The translations under genes were made by a program, and so were the position numbers. From the NCBI RefSeq assembly GCF_000763315.1, contig NZ_JPST01000015.1, positions 62,001-126,000 on the forward strand: 64,000 bases of DNA, given 5' to 3'. A model generated the notes under the pieces. That model made no database searches, was not told the DNA's origin, and worked only from the letters and a program-made list of their open reading frames with translations. The stretch is from Thermoactinomyces daqus (GTDB lineage Bacteria; Bacillota; Bacilli; Thermoactinomycetales; Thermoactinomycetaceae). Of the stretch, positions 8,305 through 17,100 are shown piece by piece (the stretch's first letter is position 1; every line of letters begins with the position of its first letter).

Positions 8305-9498
8305 TTACTCATACCGCAAACATTCGATCGGATGAAGACGGGCCGCTTTGTTTGCCGGAAGAATACCGAAGACGATGCCGAATACCATCGAGAACAAAAG
8401 GCCGCCGATGGCAACGGGCAACGAGACAGAAGCCGGCCACAGCCCGATCGCCTCCATTCCTCCCGCAACAGCGGCACCGAGCAAGATGCCGATGGCCCCG
8501 CCGATGAGGGACAAGGTAATCGATTCGACAAGAAACTGCATCAGGATATTGTTCCTGCTCGCCCCCAACGCTTTGCGAATGCCGATCTCCCTCGTTCGTT
8601 CCGTTACGGAAACAAGCATGATGTTCATAACCCCGATTCCGCCGACCAGCAGGGAGATTCCTCCAATGCTGCCGATGACGATCGTCATGATTCTCGCAAT
8701 CTGGGTGATCCCCTGCGTCAGCTGTTCCAGATTTTGAACCTCATATCCATCCGTCTTATTATGGTTGCGGTTGAGAATGTTTACTGCTTCTTTCCCCGCT
8801 CTCTCCATCTGATCCGCTTGACTTACCTGCAAAGTCACTTGGTCAATTTTCAATTTTCCAAATACGACGCGCCAGGTTTGTGCAGGCAGATAAACCTCCG
8901 GGGTCTGGAGCAATCCCTGAATTCCTTCTGCTTTGTCCAGCACTCCGATCACTTTTAACGGTTGCCCTTTGATGCGGACAATTTGCCCAAGCGCAGACTG
9001 GCTGGGAAAAAGCTTTCTGGCCACGACATCGGACAAGATCACGCCGCCGCTTGAACTGTTAAAATCGCTCTCATAAAACAAACGCCCCTTGTCCACTTTT
9101 GCCCCGTTGGAGATTAAATGGGAATTTCTGTTAATCCCGAAGACGATCGCTCCGTCCACTTTATGATCGCGATACCGGATCGTCGCCGTATCATAGCTGT
9201 AGGACAGCACCTGACGCACCTCGGGAATCCGCTTCAGTTCCTCAATGTCTCCCTGGGTGAATATCTGTTCATCACCGGGAAGATCAAGATAGCTTTGATC
9301 CCGTTTGGGAACGAGGTTAATCGTATTTTTTGAACCGGCGAACTGCTCGGTCAATTGATCGGTTCCGCCTTGTCCGATGGAGACGATAATCATCACCGAG
9401 GCCACTCCGATGATAATCCCCAGCATGGTCAGGACAGAGCGCAATTTATGGGCCAGAATCGAGTCAAGGGCCATTCTGAAATGTTCCGCCAGTTTCAT
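8305..9498 (-). CDS. yknZ: MacB/YknZ-like ABC transporter permease
   Basis: Permease of a tripartite MacB-type exporter (397 aa). An N-terminal TM helix (LRSVLTMLGIIIGVASVMII) is followed by a large extracellular MacB periplasmic-core domain (about 40-240). Three C-terminal TM helices form the FtsX domain, with the family signature TERTREIGIRKALGA. It overlaps the ATPase stop by ATGA. With the adaptor, ATPase and Yip1 protein it reproduces the order of B. subtilis yknWXYZ, which protects against the SdpC killing peptide. Whether this organism uses it for a killing factor is inference. Confidence 0.88.
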   Translation of the reverse strand: MKLAEHFRMALDSILAHKLRSVLTMLGIIIGVASVMIIVSIGQGGTDQLTEQFAGSKNTINLVPKRDQSYLDLPGDEQIFTQGDIEELKRIPEVRQVLSYSYDTATIRYRDHKVDGAIVFGINRNSHLISNGAKVDKGRLFYESDFNSSSGGVILSDVVARKLFPSQSALGQIVRIKGQPLKVIGVLDKAEGIQGLLQTPEVYLPAQTWRVVFGKLKIDQVTLQVSQADQMERAGKEAVNILNRNHNKTDGYEVQNLEQLTQGITQIARIMTIVIGSIGGISLLVGGIGVMNIMLVSVTERTREIGIRKALGASRNNILMQFLVESITLSLIGGAIGILLGAAVAGGMEAIGLWPASVSLPVAIGGLLFSMVFGIVFGILPANKAARLHPIECLRYE

Positions 9499-10190
9499 GT
9501 TGCCGCTCCTCTCACAGGGCTCATCCGTTCTTTTAACAGTTGTCCGTCGCGAATATAGACGATCCGTTCCGCCCTCTTGGCAACCTCCGCATCATGGGTG
9601 ATCATCACAATGGTTCGCCCTTCCTTATGCAATTCCGCAAACAAATCCAAAATGACCTGACCTGACTTCGTGTCCAGCGCCCCGGTCGGCTCATCGGCCA
9701 AAAGGATTAAAGGTTCGTTAACCAACGCCCGCGCAATCGCCACCCGTTGTTGCTGCCCTCCCGAAAGTTCCGACGGCCGGTGATCTTTGCGTTCTTCCAG
9801 TCCTACCTTTCTCAGGGCCGCCACCGCTCTTTTCATCCTCTCCTCTCTGGAAACGCCGGCATAAATGAGGGGCAATTCGACATTTCGCCGGGCGGACATG
9901 CGCGGCAACAACTGGAACTGTTGAAACACAAACCCGATGGTGCGGTTGCGAATGGCCGCCAGTCCTTTATCATCTTCGGCCAACACATTTTTGCCGTTAA
10001 GAGTATAACTTCCCCCGGTAGGCCGGTCCAAACAGCCAATAATATTCATCAGCGTTGATTTCCCCGAACCCGAAGGCCCCATGATTGCGAGAAACTCGCC
10101 TTGTTTAACCGACAAATCGATATCCCGCAGCACCGGGATCACCTGGCTGCCGATCCGGTAAGATTTATGTATCCCCTTGAGCTCAATCAT
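9495..10190 (-). CDS. yknY: MacB/YknY-like ABC transporter ATP-binding protein
   Basis: LolD/MacB-type ATPase of 231 aa. Walker [11 protein letters not shown]-loop in [10 protein letters not shown], signature LSGGQQQR, Walker [13 protein letters not shown] and H-loop MITHD are all intact. It hydrolyses ATP to drive mechanotransmission through the YknZ-like permease. It overlaps the adaptor gene upstream and the permease downstream by ATGA junctions, so the three are translationally coupled. Confidence 0.9.
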   Translation of the reverse strand: MIELKGIHKSYRIGSQVIPVLRDIDLSVKQGEFLAIMGPSGSGKSTLMNIIGCLDRPTGGSYTLNGKNVLAEDDKGLAAIRNRTIGFVFQQFQLLPRMSARRNVELPLIYAGVSREERMKRAVAALRKVGLEERKDHRPSELSGGQQQRVAIARALVNEPLILLADEPTGALDTKSGQVILDLFAELHKEGRTIVMITHDAEVAKRAERIVYIRDGQLLKERMSPVRGAAT

Positions 10191-11068
10191 TTCAGCTTCA
10201 CTTCCATTCCGGAACTCAGCTCTTTCGGCGGTTGGGCAATCACCTGATCCTTCGGCGTAATTCCGGACAGAATCTCGGTTGTCTGCTCGCTCGTTTTCCC
10301 GACGTGAACCTCTTTTTCCACCGCCTTGCCATCTTTCACGACATAGACGATTTTGCGATCCCCCTTGTCCACGACGGCAGATGACGGGATTCCCATTACT
10401 TTTTGGCTGCCCGTCATGATCTCCACAATCAGCTTGGTACCAAGCTTAAAGGGAACCGGCTCCGTCAACTTGATATCGACCGGGTAATTCACCTGGGAAT
10501 CGGCATTATCCACGCCTGATTTTTCCTGCGGCATCAACCCCACTCTTTCCACCCGGCCGGACCATTTTTTCCCTGGTATGGCATCGGAAGTGAGCGTTAC
10601 TTTTTGTCCCGGTTTTACTTTTAAAATATCGTAATCGGAGATGGCGGCTTCCACTTTTAAATGATCGAGATCCGCCACCACGACAAGCGGTTCGGTTCCT
10701 GCTCCGCCTGACACAATATTATCAACTGCCCGCACCACCGTTCCATTCAATTTGCTCGTCACATAGCGCTGCGCTCCGTTTTCATATTCGACGAGCCGGT
10801 CACCCCTTTTCACTTTCTCCCCCGGCTCGACCAGGATTTTCTTCACATCTCCGCGCTCCGGCTGCTGATAAACCGTCTGCTCACGCTCTGACATCATGGT
10901 TCCGGAGGTGGTAAAGGTTTGCGTAAGGGTAAGCGGCTTCAAGTTGACAACGGAAAGGGGAACATCCGCTTGCGCCTGATTCATCACCGCCACAGTGACT
11001 AAAACGGCCAGAAGCAAAACCGTCCCCAGGCCAATCCATCCTTTTTTTCGATCGATCCTTACTCTCAT
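10187..11068 (-). CDS. yknX: Membrane-fusion/adaptor protein of the YknX type
   Basis: Secreted but membrane-anchored HlyD-family adaptor of 293 aa. A basic N-terminus and TM anchor (GLGTVLLLAVLVTVAVM) precede a lipoyl/barrel-sandwich region (VKKILVEPGEKVKRGDRL, then LNGTVVRAVDNIVSG), beta-barrel segments and a membrane-proximal domain. GGAGGAATG precedes the ATG at 11068. In Gram-positives such adaptors work with YknYZ rather than an outer-membrane channel. It is the second gene of the four-gene operon. Confidence 0.87.
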   Translation of the reverse strand: MRVRIDRKKGWIGLGTVLLLAVLVTVAVMNQAQADVPLSVVNLKPLTLTQTFTTSGTMMSEREQTVYQQPERGDVKKILVEPGEKVKRGDRLVEYENGAQRYVTSKLNGTVVRAVDNIVSGGAGTEPLVVVADLDHLKVEAAISDYDILKVKPGQKVTLTSDAIPGKKWSGRVERVGLMPQEKSGVDNADSQVNYPVDIKLTEPVPFKLGTKLIVEIMTGSQKVMGIPSSAVVDKGDRKIVYVVKDGKAVEKEVHVGKTSEQTTEILSGITPKDQVIAQPPKELSSGMEVKLK

Positions 11069-11104
11069 CCAAACTCATTCCTCCACATTTGATCTTTCTG
11101 TTGT

Positions 11105-11788
11105 TCATGAGGCGGCCAAAATGACGTTCAAGAGCAGGTCAGCGAGAAAAAACAGGAGCGAAATCAACCACGCCTGTCTCTTGGACAAGCCGGCAATCTC
11201 ACGAATTCCGCCCGCATATAAAACCAAAGCCCAGATGGTAAACACTTCGATGGCGGACAGCAAGCCTTTCAACACCCCTGAAGCAGGTATGATGCCAGCC
11301 AGGCTGGTGACCGGTATTCTCGGGTCCAGTCCAAAACCCGCCACGCCGAGCACATTCAACGCGAGTGACAAGGCGTAGAGAACAGAGAGGTGAAGGTGGA
11401 AAGAAAAAAGGGAACGAAACTGGACAATCCGGCTGAACAACCTGATCGTCAGCCAGGCAATCCCGGTGGAGAGAAGCAGGGCCGAGAGATAGGCGAGCCA
11501 AGCTGCTGCCACGCTGGCTGCGATGAAAAGCGGCTTCAATGATTGGGCATCAAGCACGGGGGCACTCATGGTCAAGCGAATCCACTCATCGGACAAGTAA
11601 GGGTGATTCAAATAAAAATCCGCTTTAAATCCCACCAAAACGGCAAAAATCACCATCATCAGCGTCAGCGGAGCCCATACCAGCGGCGTTTGGCGAATCA
11701 GGGCATATTGTTTCCCGGGATTGACAAGCATTCCGAGCAAGCTCGGTTTCTCCTCCTCTTTGGTTGCAAACCCCAGATTTGGTTTCAT
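11105..11788 (-). CDS. yknW: Yip1-domain membrane protein, YknW-like
   Basis: Polytopic membrane protein of 227 aa with five hydrophobic segments, matching the Yip1/YIF1 fold. In B. subtilis YknW is needed for assembly of the YknXYZ exporter. The start MKPNLGFATKEE at 11788 is chosen because AAAGGAGG lies about 10 nt upstream; the frame is open upstream but has no other good site. It leads the operon, 36 nt before the adaptor gene. The 327-nt gap upstream (11789-12115) holds the DUF169 terminator and no convincing gene. I saw no sigma-W promoter match there, although the B. subtilis operon is sigma-W dependent. Confidence 0.78.
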   Translation of the reverse strand: MKPNLGFATKEEEKPSLLGMLVNPGKQYALIRQTPLVWAPLTLMMVIFAVLVGFKADFYLNHPYLSDEWIRLTMSAPVLDAQSLKPLFIAASVAAAWLAYLSALLLSTGIAWLTIRLFSRIVQFRSLFSFHLHLSVLYALSLALNVLGVAGFGLDPRIPVTSLAGIIPASGVLKGLLSAIEVFTIWALVLYAGGIREIAGLSKRQAWLISLLFFLADLLLNVILAAS

Positions 11789-12054
11789 CCGGCCCCTTCC
11801 TCCTTTACCTCCCATTCCCATTTTTCTCACTATTACATTAACACAGCTTGCCACCTGTTGTGGTAAAAATTTTTTGTTTTTTTACACATGGACTCCCGTT
11901 CGAATTCCAACGCTCTTTCTTTCATGGAAAACACAACTCTGTCTTTTCGGCACAACCCGGGGATCAACTTGAGCCCGGAAGGGAGAGTTCCCTCCGGAAA
12001 ATATGAAAGATTCCTCAGAAAAAAGCCGTGCTGAATCAGCGCCGGCCCGGTTTG

Positions 12055-12104
12055 CAAAAAAAGCGGGATGCAATGCCCTGATCCGAAAAAGCACCGCATC
12101 CCGC
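12055..12104 (-). terminator. Intrinsic terminator after the DUF169 gene
   Basis: GCGGGATGC and GCATCCCGC (9 bp) around a longer loop, followed on the minus strand by seven Ts. It lies 12 nt past the stop at 12116. Confidence 0.8.
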
Positions 12105-12115
12105 CTGCTTGATTT

Positions 12116-12901
12116 TCAGGTGGTTTCATTCTCCATCTCTTTCCACATCTGATTCATCCTCTCATAGGTGGCCGGAAACGCGGCTTCATAGCGCAAAAAA
12201 GTGGGAATGGGATAGCGGACGCCACCCTTGTGGGTACCGGCAAGCCCCTCGGCGATTTCCTGCGCCCAAGCATACGGAAACGAAAATGCCATCTCTTGAT
12301 CGTGCGTTTGCCCAAACACCCGGTCCCCGTAACACGGAAGAATCACTTGCGGTTCCCCTGTCTGTTTGGTGCGGACAACGATATCGGCACAATCGGCCCG
12401 CGCGCTGAAATGAGAGGTTAACGAGCCTCCCCGTTTATACAGCGCTGCAGCAACCAGACGCATCACTTGCGCCGAATTGCCATAGACAAGCACCAAATCC
12501 GGTTCATGGCCGATTCGGGCAAGCGGACCGACCACAACCGTGCCCCGATCCGCTTCGGAAAACTTCGGGACGGCAGCCTCGGCGTTTCTTCCCGCTTCCA
12601 TCGTTTCCGTATACATTCCGCAGGCGAGCGTTCCTTCTTCATAATAGGGCAAACTCTCCTTAAAACCGAAGGCGACTTTGGCGATGGGACACGAAAGGTC
12701 TTCATCCCCCATGGCGAGGCTCCAACCATACCGTCGGGACATCGTGATCGCCTGGCAAATGGTCAAGGTCACTCCGAAGTCGCGAAAGGGTCGTTTCCAT
12801 TTTCCTTCCGGCAGCTTTTCTTTTACGACCGTGATCCCCAGGGGAAATGTATCCGGACGCACGTATTTCTCAATCGTTTCTGCCAGTTTTGCCATTTCCA
12901 T
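12116..12901 (-). CDS. DUF169-family protein
   Basis: Member of the DUF169 (COG2043) family, common in anaerobes and thermophiles, whose biochemical role is not established. The 261-aa protein shows the family pattern: an N-terminal acceptor region (PLGITVVKEKLP), cysteines in LTICQAITMSRR and LSCPIAKVAFGF, then GPLARIGHEPDLVLVYGN and a late LPCYGDRVF. The conserved Cys residues suggest metal or cluster binding, which is inference. The ATG at 12901 (MEMAKLAET) is chosen for the AGGAGAG box about 9 nt upstream. It sits between separate terminators and is probably monocistronic. Confidence 0.75.
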   Translation of the reverse strand: MEMAKLAETIEKYVRPDTFPLGITVVKEKLPEGKWKRPFRDFGVTLTICQAITMSRRYGWSLAMGDEDLSCPIAKVAFGFKESLPYYEEGTLACGMYTETMEAGRNAEAAVPKFSEADRGTVVVGPLARIGHEPDLVLVYGNSAQVMRLVAAALYKRGGSLTSHFSARADCADIVVRTKQTGEPQVILPCYGDRVFGQTHDQEMAFSFPYAWAQEIAEGLAGTHKGGVRYPIPTFLRYEAAFPATYERMNQMWKEMENETT

Positions 12902-12974
12902 TCCGGCCACTCTCCTATCCCATGCATTTATCTTATAATTCCATTTTATCAGATCATTCTTTGCCGGATCGCAG

Positions 12975-13006
12975 AAAAATGCCGGCATTGATTAAACGAT
13001 GCCGGC
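12975..13006 (-). terminator. Intrinsic terminator after the kinase-like gene
   Basis: GCCGGCAT (12981-12988) and ATGCCGGC (12999-13006) form an 8-bp stem, followed on the minus strand by ATTTTT. Confidence 0.75.
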
Positions 13007-13027
13007 AACCAGCATACGAGATGGAGA

Positions 13028-13765
13028 TCAAGCCAGCCAATTCAGCAGACGGGCATACTCCTCGATCCGGGGGCGCTTTCCCATGTCAAACGAAAAGGAA
13101 CGCATCACCAATTCATTTAATTCAGGCGGACAATCGCGGCGAACCGTTGAAAGGGGTGTAATCGTCAATCCTTGCCCCATCGGATTGTTTCCTGTTAAAA
13201 TCTGATAGATAAGCACTCCCAATGTATACGAATCGTACAGCATATCCCTTTCTTGGTCAGGTGAGTAAAGGGAGAAGTCCATTCCCACCCCTTTGGGCAA
13301 AAAACCGAGTCTTCCCCCGTATAAAAAACGAAGGGATCTGTCAGTGGTTAACACCATGTTTTGGGGATGGACCAGTGTAAATTGCCTTTGATCATACAGC
13401 CGGCGCAGATGATTCACGATCCTCCGAATCAACCGCAGCCCTTCAGAAAACGGAAGTGGAGAACATCTGCTCAAGTGATGTGCGAGCAGCGTGCCTTCCA
13501 TCCGGTGAAATACCTGGTACAACACATCCTCTTCCACAAATGCGTCCCGAACCGGGAAAAATACAATTTCATCACGATGGAAAACCGACTCAACACGAAT
13601 GCGGTCCCGGACCGGTTCTATGTCCAATGCATGAATGAAGCGGGTTGCAACATCACCGCTGTCAAGGCGAAGCTCTGTGAAATAAAGGGTTCCGATGACA
13701 AACGGAAACGCCTTTACCACACGGTATGTACCTTTAATCCACTCTCCTTGTGTCTTTGGCTTCAT
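13028..13765 (-). CDS. Protein-kinase-fold protein lacking catalytic motifs (pseudokinase-like)
   Basis: The C-lobe looks like a eukaryotic-type Ser/Thr kinase. LVHPQNMVL occupies the place of HRDxKxxN, LYGGRLGF the place of DFG, and DMLYDSYTLGVLIYQILTG matches the helix F region (normally DxxSLG). The catalytic-loop Asp and the Mg-binding Asp are both replaced, and no glycine-rich loop is visible in the N-lobe. Phosphotransfer is therefore doubtful and a scaffold or binding role is more likely. No TM segment is seen. The start at 13765 (MKPKTQGEW) follows GAAGGGG. It resembles Bacillus YabT/YrzF-type kinases in general layout only. Confidence 0.6.
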   Translation of the reverse strand: MKPKTQGEWIKGTYRVVKAFPFVIGTLYFTELRLDSGDVATRFIHALDIEPVRDRIRVESVFHRDEIVFFPVRDAFVEEDVLYQVFHRMEGTLLAHHLSRCSPLPFSEGLRLIRRIVNHLRRLYDQRQFTLVHPQNMVLTTDRSLRFLYGGRLGFLPKGVGMDFSLYSPDQERDMLYDSYTLGVLIYQILTGNNPMGQGLTITPLSTVRRDCPPELNELVMRSFSFDMGKRPRIEEYARLLNWLA

Positions 13766-13931
13766 TTCCCCTTCCCCTTTTTCACACCTACTACGCTTCA
13801 TTCTATCACGATCATGGCAGAGAGAGTAGTCAACCGCCAAAATCGCCAAATCGCATGCAAACCGGAAAATCCGTATGATACACTTATAAATGAGGCAATC
13901 AATTTAGACAATTCAGATATGGAGGACCCCT

Positions 13932-15227
13932 ATGGACAAAAAAATCATTCGCTCCTGGGCGATGTATGACTGGGCCAACTCTGCTTTTTCCACCACCATT
14001 CTGGCCACCGTCATGCCCATTTTTTACTCGGGCGTGGCCGGCAAGAACCTGGGCCCGACCACGGCAACGGCATACTGGGGCTATACCCAATCCGTCTCAC
14101 TCTTTCTCATCGTCCTCCTTTCCCCGGTGCTCGGCGCCATCGCTGATGCCGGTAAAGGAAAGAAAGGTTTTTTGCGTTTTTTCACTGCCCTGGGCGCTGT
14201 CTCTTCAATTCTGATGGCCACGATCGGGGAAGGAGAATGGCTGTGGGCTTCGATACTCGTCCTCATCGGCTCTCTCGCCTTTGCCGGCGCAACCACTTTT
14301 TACGATGCCTTTCTCACGGATGTTGCTCCCGAAGCCAGTCGGGATCAGGTTTCCACCACCGGCTATGCCTACGGTTACATCGGCGGAGGCTTGTTGCTGG
14401 CCCTCAGCCTCGCACTCATCCAATTCCACGACCGCTTTTTCCTGACAAAGCTGGCCGCCACGCAACTTTCCTTCCTCAGTGTCGGCATCTGGTGGTGGGT
14501 CTTCTCTCTTCCCTTGTTCCGTCATGTCAGGGAACGCGCACCTAAGAAACCCGTTCCCCCGATGCTCATTCTTGCCAAAACCGGAGTCCGGCGGGTATGG
14601 ACCAGCCTCACCCAGGTGCGAAAATACCCCGAACTGCTCAAATTCCTCATCGCCTTCTGGTTTTTTAACGACGGCATCAACACGATCATCAAGATGGCAA
14701 CCATCTATGGCACGGAAATCGGGATCGGTCAAACCGACCTCATCGCTGCACTCCTCATCACCCAATTCGTCGGGATTCCCTGCACCTTCCTGTTCGGAAA
14801 CATCGCCAGGCGCATCGGCGGCAAACCGGCTCTGATTGTCACCCTGATCTGCTACCTGCTCATCGTCATTTTGGGATACTTTATGAAGAACGCGGTTCAC
14901 TTCTATTTGCTGGCCGTTTTCGTCGGCTTCGTTCAAGGAGGCAGCCAGTCCCTTTCCCGCTCCCTGTTCAGCCTGCTCGTCCCTGTTCATAAAAATGCCG
15001 AGTTCTTCGGCTTTTACGGCTTGTGCGGGAAATTCTCCGCCATTTTCGGCCCCGCCGTCTTCGGTCTTGTCGGTCAACTCACCGGTTCCAGCCGAAACGG
15101 CATTGCCTCGCTCGCCCTCTTTTTCATCATCGGTATCATCCTGCTGCTGGTGGTCGATCTGGAAAAAGGAAAGAGGCAGGCACTCGCTGATGAAAAAGCG
15201 TCCGGTGCGGAGACAGGCACCGCGTAA
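13932..15227 (+). CDS. MFS transporter, UMF1/Atg22-like family
   Basis: Twelve-TM major facilitator of 431 aa. The N-terminus SWAMYDWANSAFSTTILAT is the diagnostic opening of the UMF1 (COG2270) group, and loop motifs such as GAIADAGKGKKG fit the MFS A-motif position. GGAGGACCCC precedes the ATG at 13932. Related yeast Atg22 exports amino acids from vacuoles; bacterial substrates are mostly unknown. It diverges from the kinase-like gene, with a short shared promoter region that includes a TATGAT-like -10. Confidence 0.82.
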   Translation: MDKKIIRSWAMYDWANSAFSTTILATVMPIFYSGVAGKNLGPTTATAYWGYTQSVSLFLIVLLSPVLGAIADAGKGKKGFLRFFTALGAVSSILMATIGEGEWLWASILVLIGSLAFAGATTFYDAFLTDVAPEASRDQVSTTGYAYGYIGGGLLLALSLALIQFHDRFFLTKLAATQLSFLSVGIWWWVFSLPLFRHVRERAPKKPVPPMLILAKTGVRRVWTSLTQVRKYPELLKFLIAFWFFNDGINTIIKMATIYGTEIGIGQTDLIAALLITQFVGIPCTFLFGNIARRIGGKPALIVTLICYLLIVILGYFMKNAVHFYLLAVFVGFVQGGSQSLSRSLFSLLVPVHKNAEFFGFYGLCGKFSAIFGPAVFGLVGQLTGSSRNGIASLALFFIIGIILLLVVDLEKGKRQALADEKASGAETGTA

Positions 15228-15424
15228 AACAAAGAAAGAGGGTTTCCCGCAAGGACCTGTCCCTCCGGCGGCGAAACCCCGTTATCAAACAATAAACAAT
15301 TACATATTTTATAAATTTTACAATTATACATTGACAAATGGCCATGACCTTGTTACGCTTGCCATTGAGTTTCCAGCACGAACCAATACTTATTTGCGAA
15401 GAAAAATCAGTCAGGAGGAGACAA

Positions 15425-15751
15425 ATGCCAAAAAGATTGCTTAGAGCATTCTTGTATGCGTTCTCTATTTCTCTTGTCATGTTAATCGCACTATTAATGC
15501 GTTTGAAAGCTGATACGGAGTTTGTTAATTTCATGCTGCCTTGGGGCCTGTCCTACGCCTTTATTGTCATTTTTGTCCTGTATCTGTTTTTCACATCAAA
15601 TGTGATGAAAAAATTGATAAACTTCGTCAATTCCTGGGCGGCAGATTTTGCATTTTGGAAAATGGCCATTATCGTCATCTGCATGCTCATTGGCACAACC
15701 ATTCTTGCTACGGTGATCCTCATCATTCCCATCGCCGCTTCTACAACATGA
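15425..15751 (+). CDS. Small integral membrane protein, unknown
   Basis: Not recognised. It has 108 aa with three hydrophobic helices (about 8-25, 38-58 and 76-100) and a positively charged N-terminus (MPKRLLRAF). AGGAGG lies 6 nt before the ATG at 15425. It is followed after 27 nt by another membrane protein gene, and the pair ends in a terminator; they converge on the minus-strand toxin-like trio. It is distinctly richer in AT and Ile/Phe than the neighbouring MFS gene, which fits accessory DNA. Confidence 0.65.
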   Translation: MPKRLLRAFLYAFSISLVMLIALLMRLKADTEFVNFMLPWGLSYAFIVIFVLYLFFTSNVMKKLINFVNSWAADFAFWKMAIIVICMLIGTTILATVILIIPIAASTT

Positions 15752-15778
15752 GTCTCGCTACAGACAGGATGATTTGAC

Positions 15779-16318
15779 ATGGAAATAATCGAAACCATCG
15801 CTTTATCTCTCTTATTTCTCGTTATTGCGATTGCTGTTTTTTTTGTTTTCTACTTATCCTTCTCGGATATCCGGGCCAAAAGAAAAGAGCTGAAAGCATT
15901 TTTAAAAGATGCCGTGATCTTGGAAGCGACAGTGGTTGAGGTAAAAAGGGTGAAATTGGATCAACCGGTCTATCTCGACTCCAGACGCAGGGCACCTATA
16001 TGGGAAATTGATTCGTTAGTTCTTTCCTATGTAGACCCTGAAGGAAATGAATCCATCTGGGATACATCTGATGGGAAAAACCTCTTTACATTTTTTAATA
16101 AGAGACAGTTTTATACTGATTGGTACGACCTAATTCTCCCTGCCCCCGGCGATAAAAAGAAAATTTACTATAACCGCCGGACAGGGGAGAAATGCTTCTA
16201 CTACCGCTACGGGATCACTCTCTTTGGCTTCAGCCTTGGATTCGCCCTTTTATTATTGCTCGGCCTCATTACCCTGCTATTGCCGGTCAGCTCCTTCTCT
16301 CTGCTATTTAACGGCTAA
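15779..16318 (+). CDS. Membrane protein with DUF3592-like middle domain, unknown
   Basis: 179 aa with one N-terminal TM helix (about 8-30), a soluble beta-rich middle (EATVVEVKRV, then SLVLSYVDPEGNES and DLILPAPGDKKKIYYN) and one long C-terminal hydrophobic segment. The middle resembles DUF3592-type domains, in which a small beta module is bracketed by TM helices; that match is tentative. Second gene of a two-gene plus-strand operon closed by a strong terminator. Function unknown; it lies tail-to-tail with the secreted-protein trio and could belong to the same locus. Confidence 0.6.
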   Translation: MEIIETIALSLLFLVIAIAVFFVFYLSFSDIRAKRKELKAFLKDAVILEATVVEVKRVKLDQPVYLDSRRRAPIWEIDSLVLSYVDPEGNESIWDTSDGKNLFTFFNKRQFYTDWYDLILPAPGDKKKIYYNRRTGEKCFYYRYGITLFGFSLGFALLLLLGLITLLLPVSSFSLLFNG

Positions 16319-16345
16319 CGGGAGGGGAATCTCCCTCCCGTTTTG
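16318..16345 (+). terminator. Intrinsic terminator
   Basis: ACGGGAGGGGA and CCCTCCCGT arms with a short loop, then TTTTGTT. It overlaps the stop codon of the upstream gene and closes the plus-strand pair. Confidence 0.75.
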
Positions 16346-16362
16346 TTGACTATATGCTTTCT

Positions 16363-17079
16363 TTACCATTCCCATTTGTTCGTAATCCCCGCCCAATCGC
16401 GGAAATAAAAGGTTGTTACCCCGGTCACATAGGGGACGAACAGCATGTTAAACAAGATTTGCGCCACACCGTAAACGAGCAATGTTCCGGTCAATTCCAC
16501 GACGATGAACTGAAACAGCAGATTAACAATCAGTGTCACGATCATCAGCAGAACAGAGATCCCCAGAATCGGAAAAAACTTCGCTTTGCCGATGGAGAAC
16601 GTTCTTTTCCAAGCGGTGAACCAGCGGTGTTTTTCGATCACAGCGACATAAGGAAAATTCATGAACCAGACCATTAAAACAATTCCCGGAATAATAAACA
16701 ACATCGACCCAAAAGCAACCAAAAATGCCGTAATCGCCCCGATCACATAAACGGGAAAAAGATTTTCAAAAAAGGTGGAGTAAACTTCCCCATAAGTGGG
16801 CCGCTCCTGGTTCATCCACTCATTGGCCATGTAAATAAAGGGAATCTCGATGACAAACATAAAAGTAAGGGAGATGATATACTGCGGAATTCTCATGAGA
16901 AACGGAACTCCCAGTGCAAGGTTATAAGCAGTCATAAAGGTGGACAAAAAGTCGGACAACAACAATAGCGGCAGTGTCGTCGTCAACGCCAGCACCAATA
17001 TCGCCACAAAATTTCTTTTATAAAAGGAAAATCCATCCAAGAAGTATCTCATGAATCCGATCACCCATTTATTAAACAT
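16363..17079 (-). CDS. Polytopic membrane protein, unknown (candidate immunity/transport partner)
   Basis: 238 aa with about six TM helices (near 24-45, 65-85, 110-130, 125-150, 180-205 and 205-225). It resembles the glycerophosphodiester-phosphodiesterase membrane-domain/DUF975 type of integral protein seen beside bacteriocin and lantibiotic loci, but I cannot assign it firmly. A TFSIGKAKFFPILG segment sits between helices as in that group. The start at 17079 has only a weak ribosome site, and the upstream gene ends 21 nt before it, suggesting coupling. It is the last gene of a minus-strand trio headed by a secreted protein, a context that would suit self-protection or export. That role is inference. 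Confidence 0.55.
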   Translation of the reverse strand: MFNKWVIGFMRYFLDGFSFYKRNFVAILVLALTTTLPLLLLSDFLSTFMTAYNLALGVPFLMRIPQYIISLTFMFVIEIPFIYMANEWMNQERPTYGEVYSTFFENLFPVYVIGAITAFLVAFGSMLFIIPGIVLMVWFMNFPYVAVIEKHRWFTAWKRTFSIGKAKFFPILGISVLLMIVTLIVNLLFQFIVVELTGTLLVYGVAQILFNMLFVPYVTGVTTFYFRDWAGITNKWEW

Positions 17080-17100
17080 TTCTTTGTAGAGTTGATGGTT

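Noticed and set aside
14205-15077. 290-codon minus-strand frame
   Set aside because: Antisense to the MFS transporter; acidic, low-complexity composition typical of an antisense shadow.
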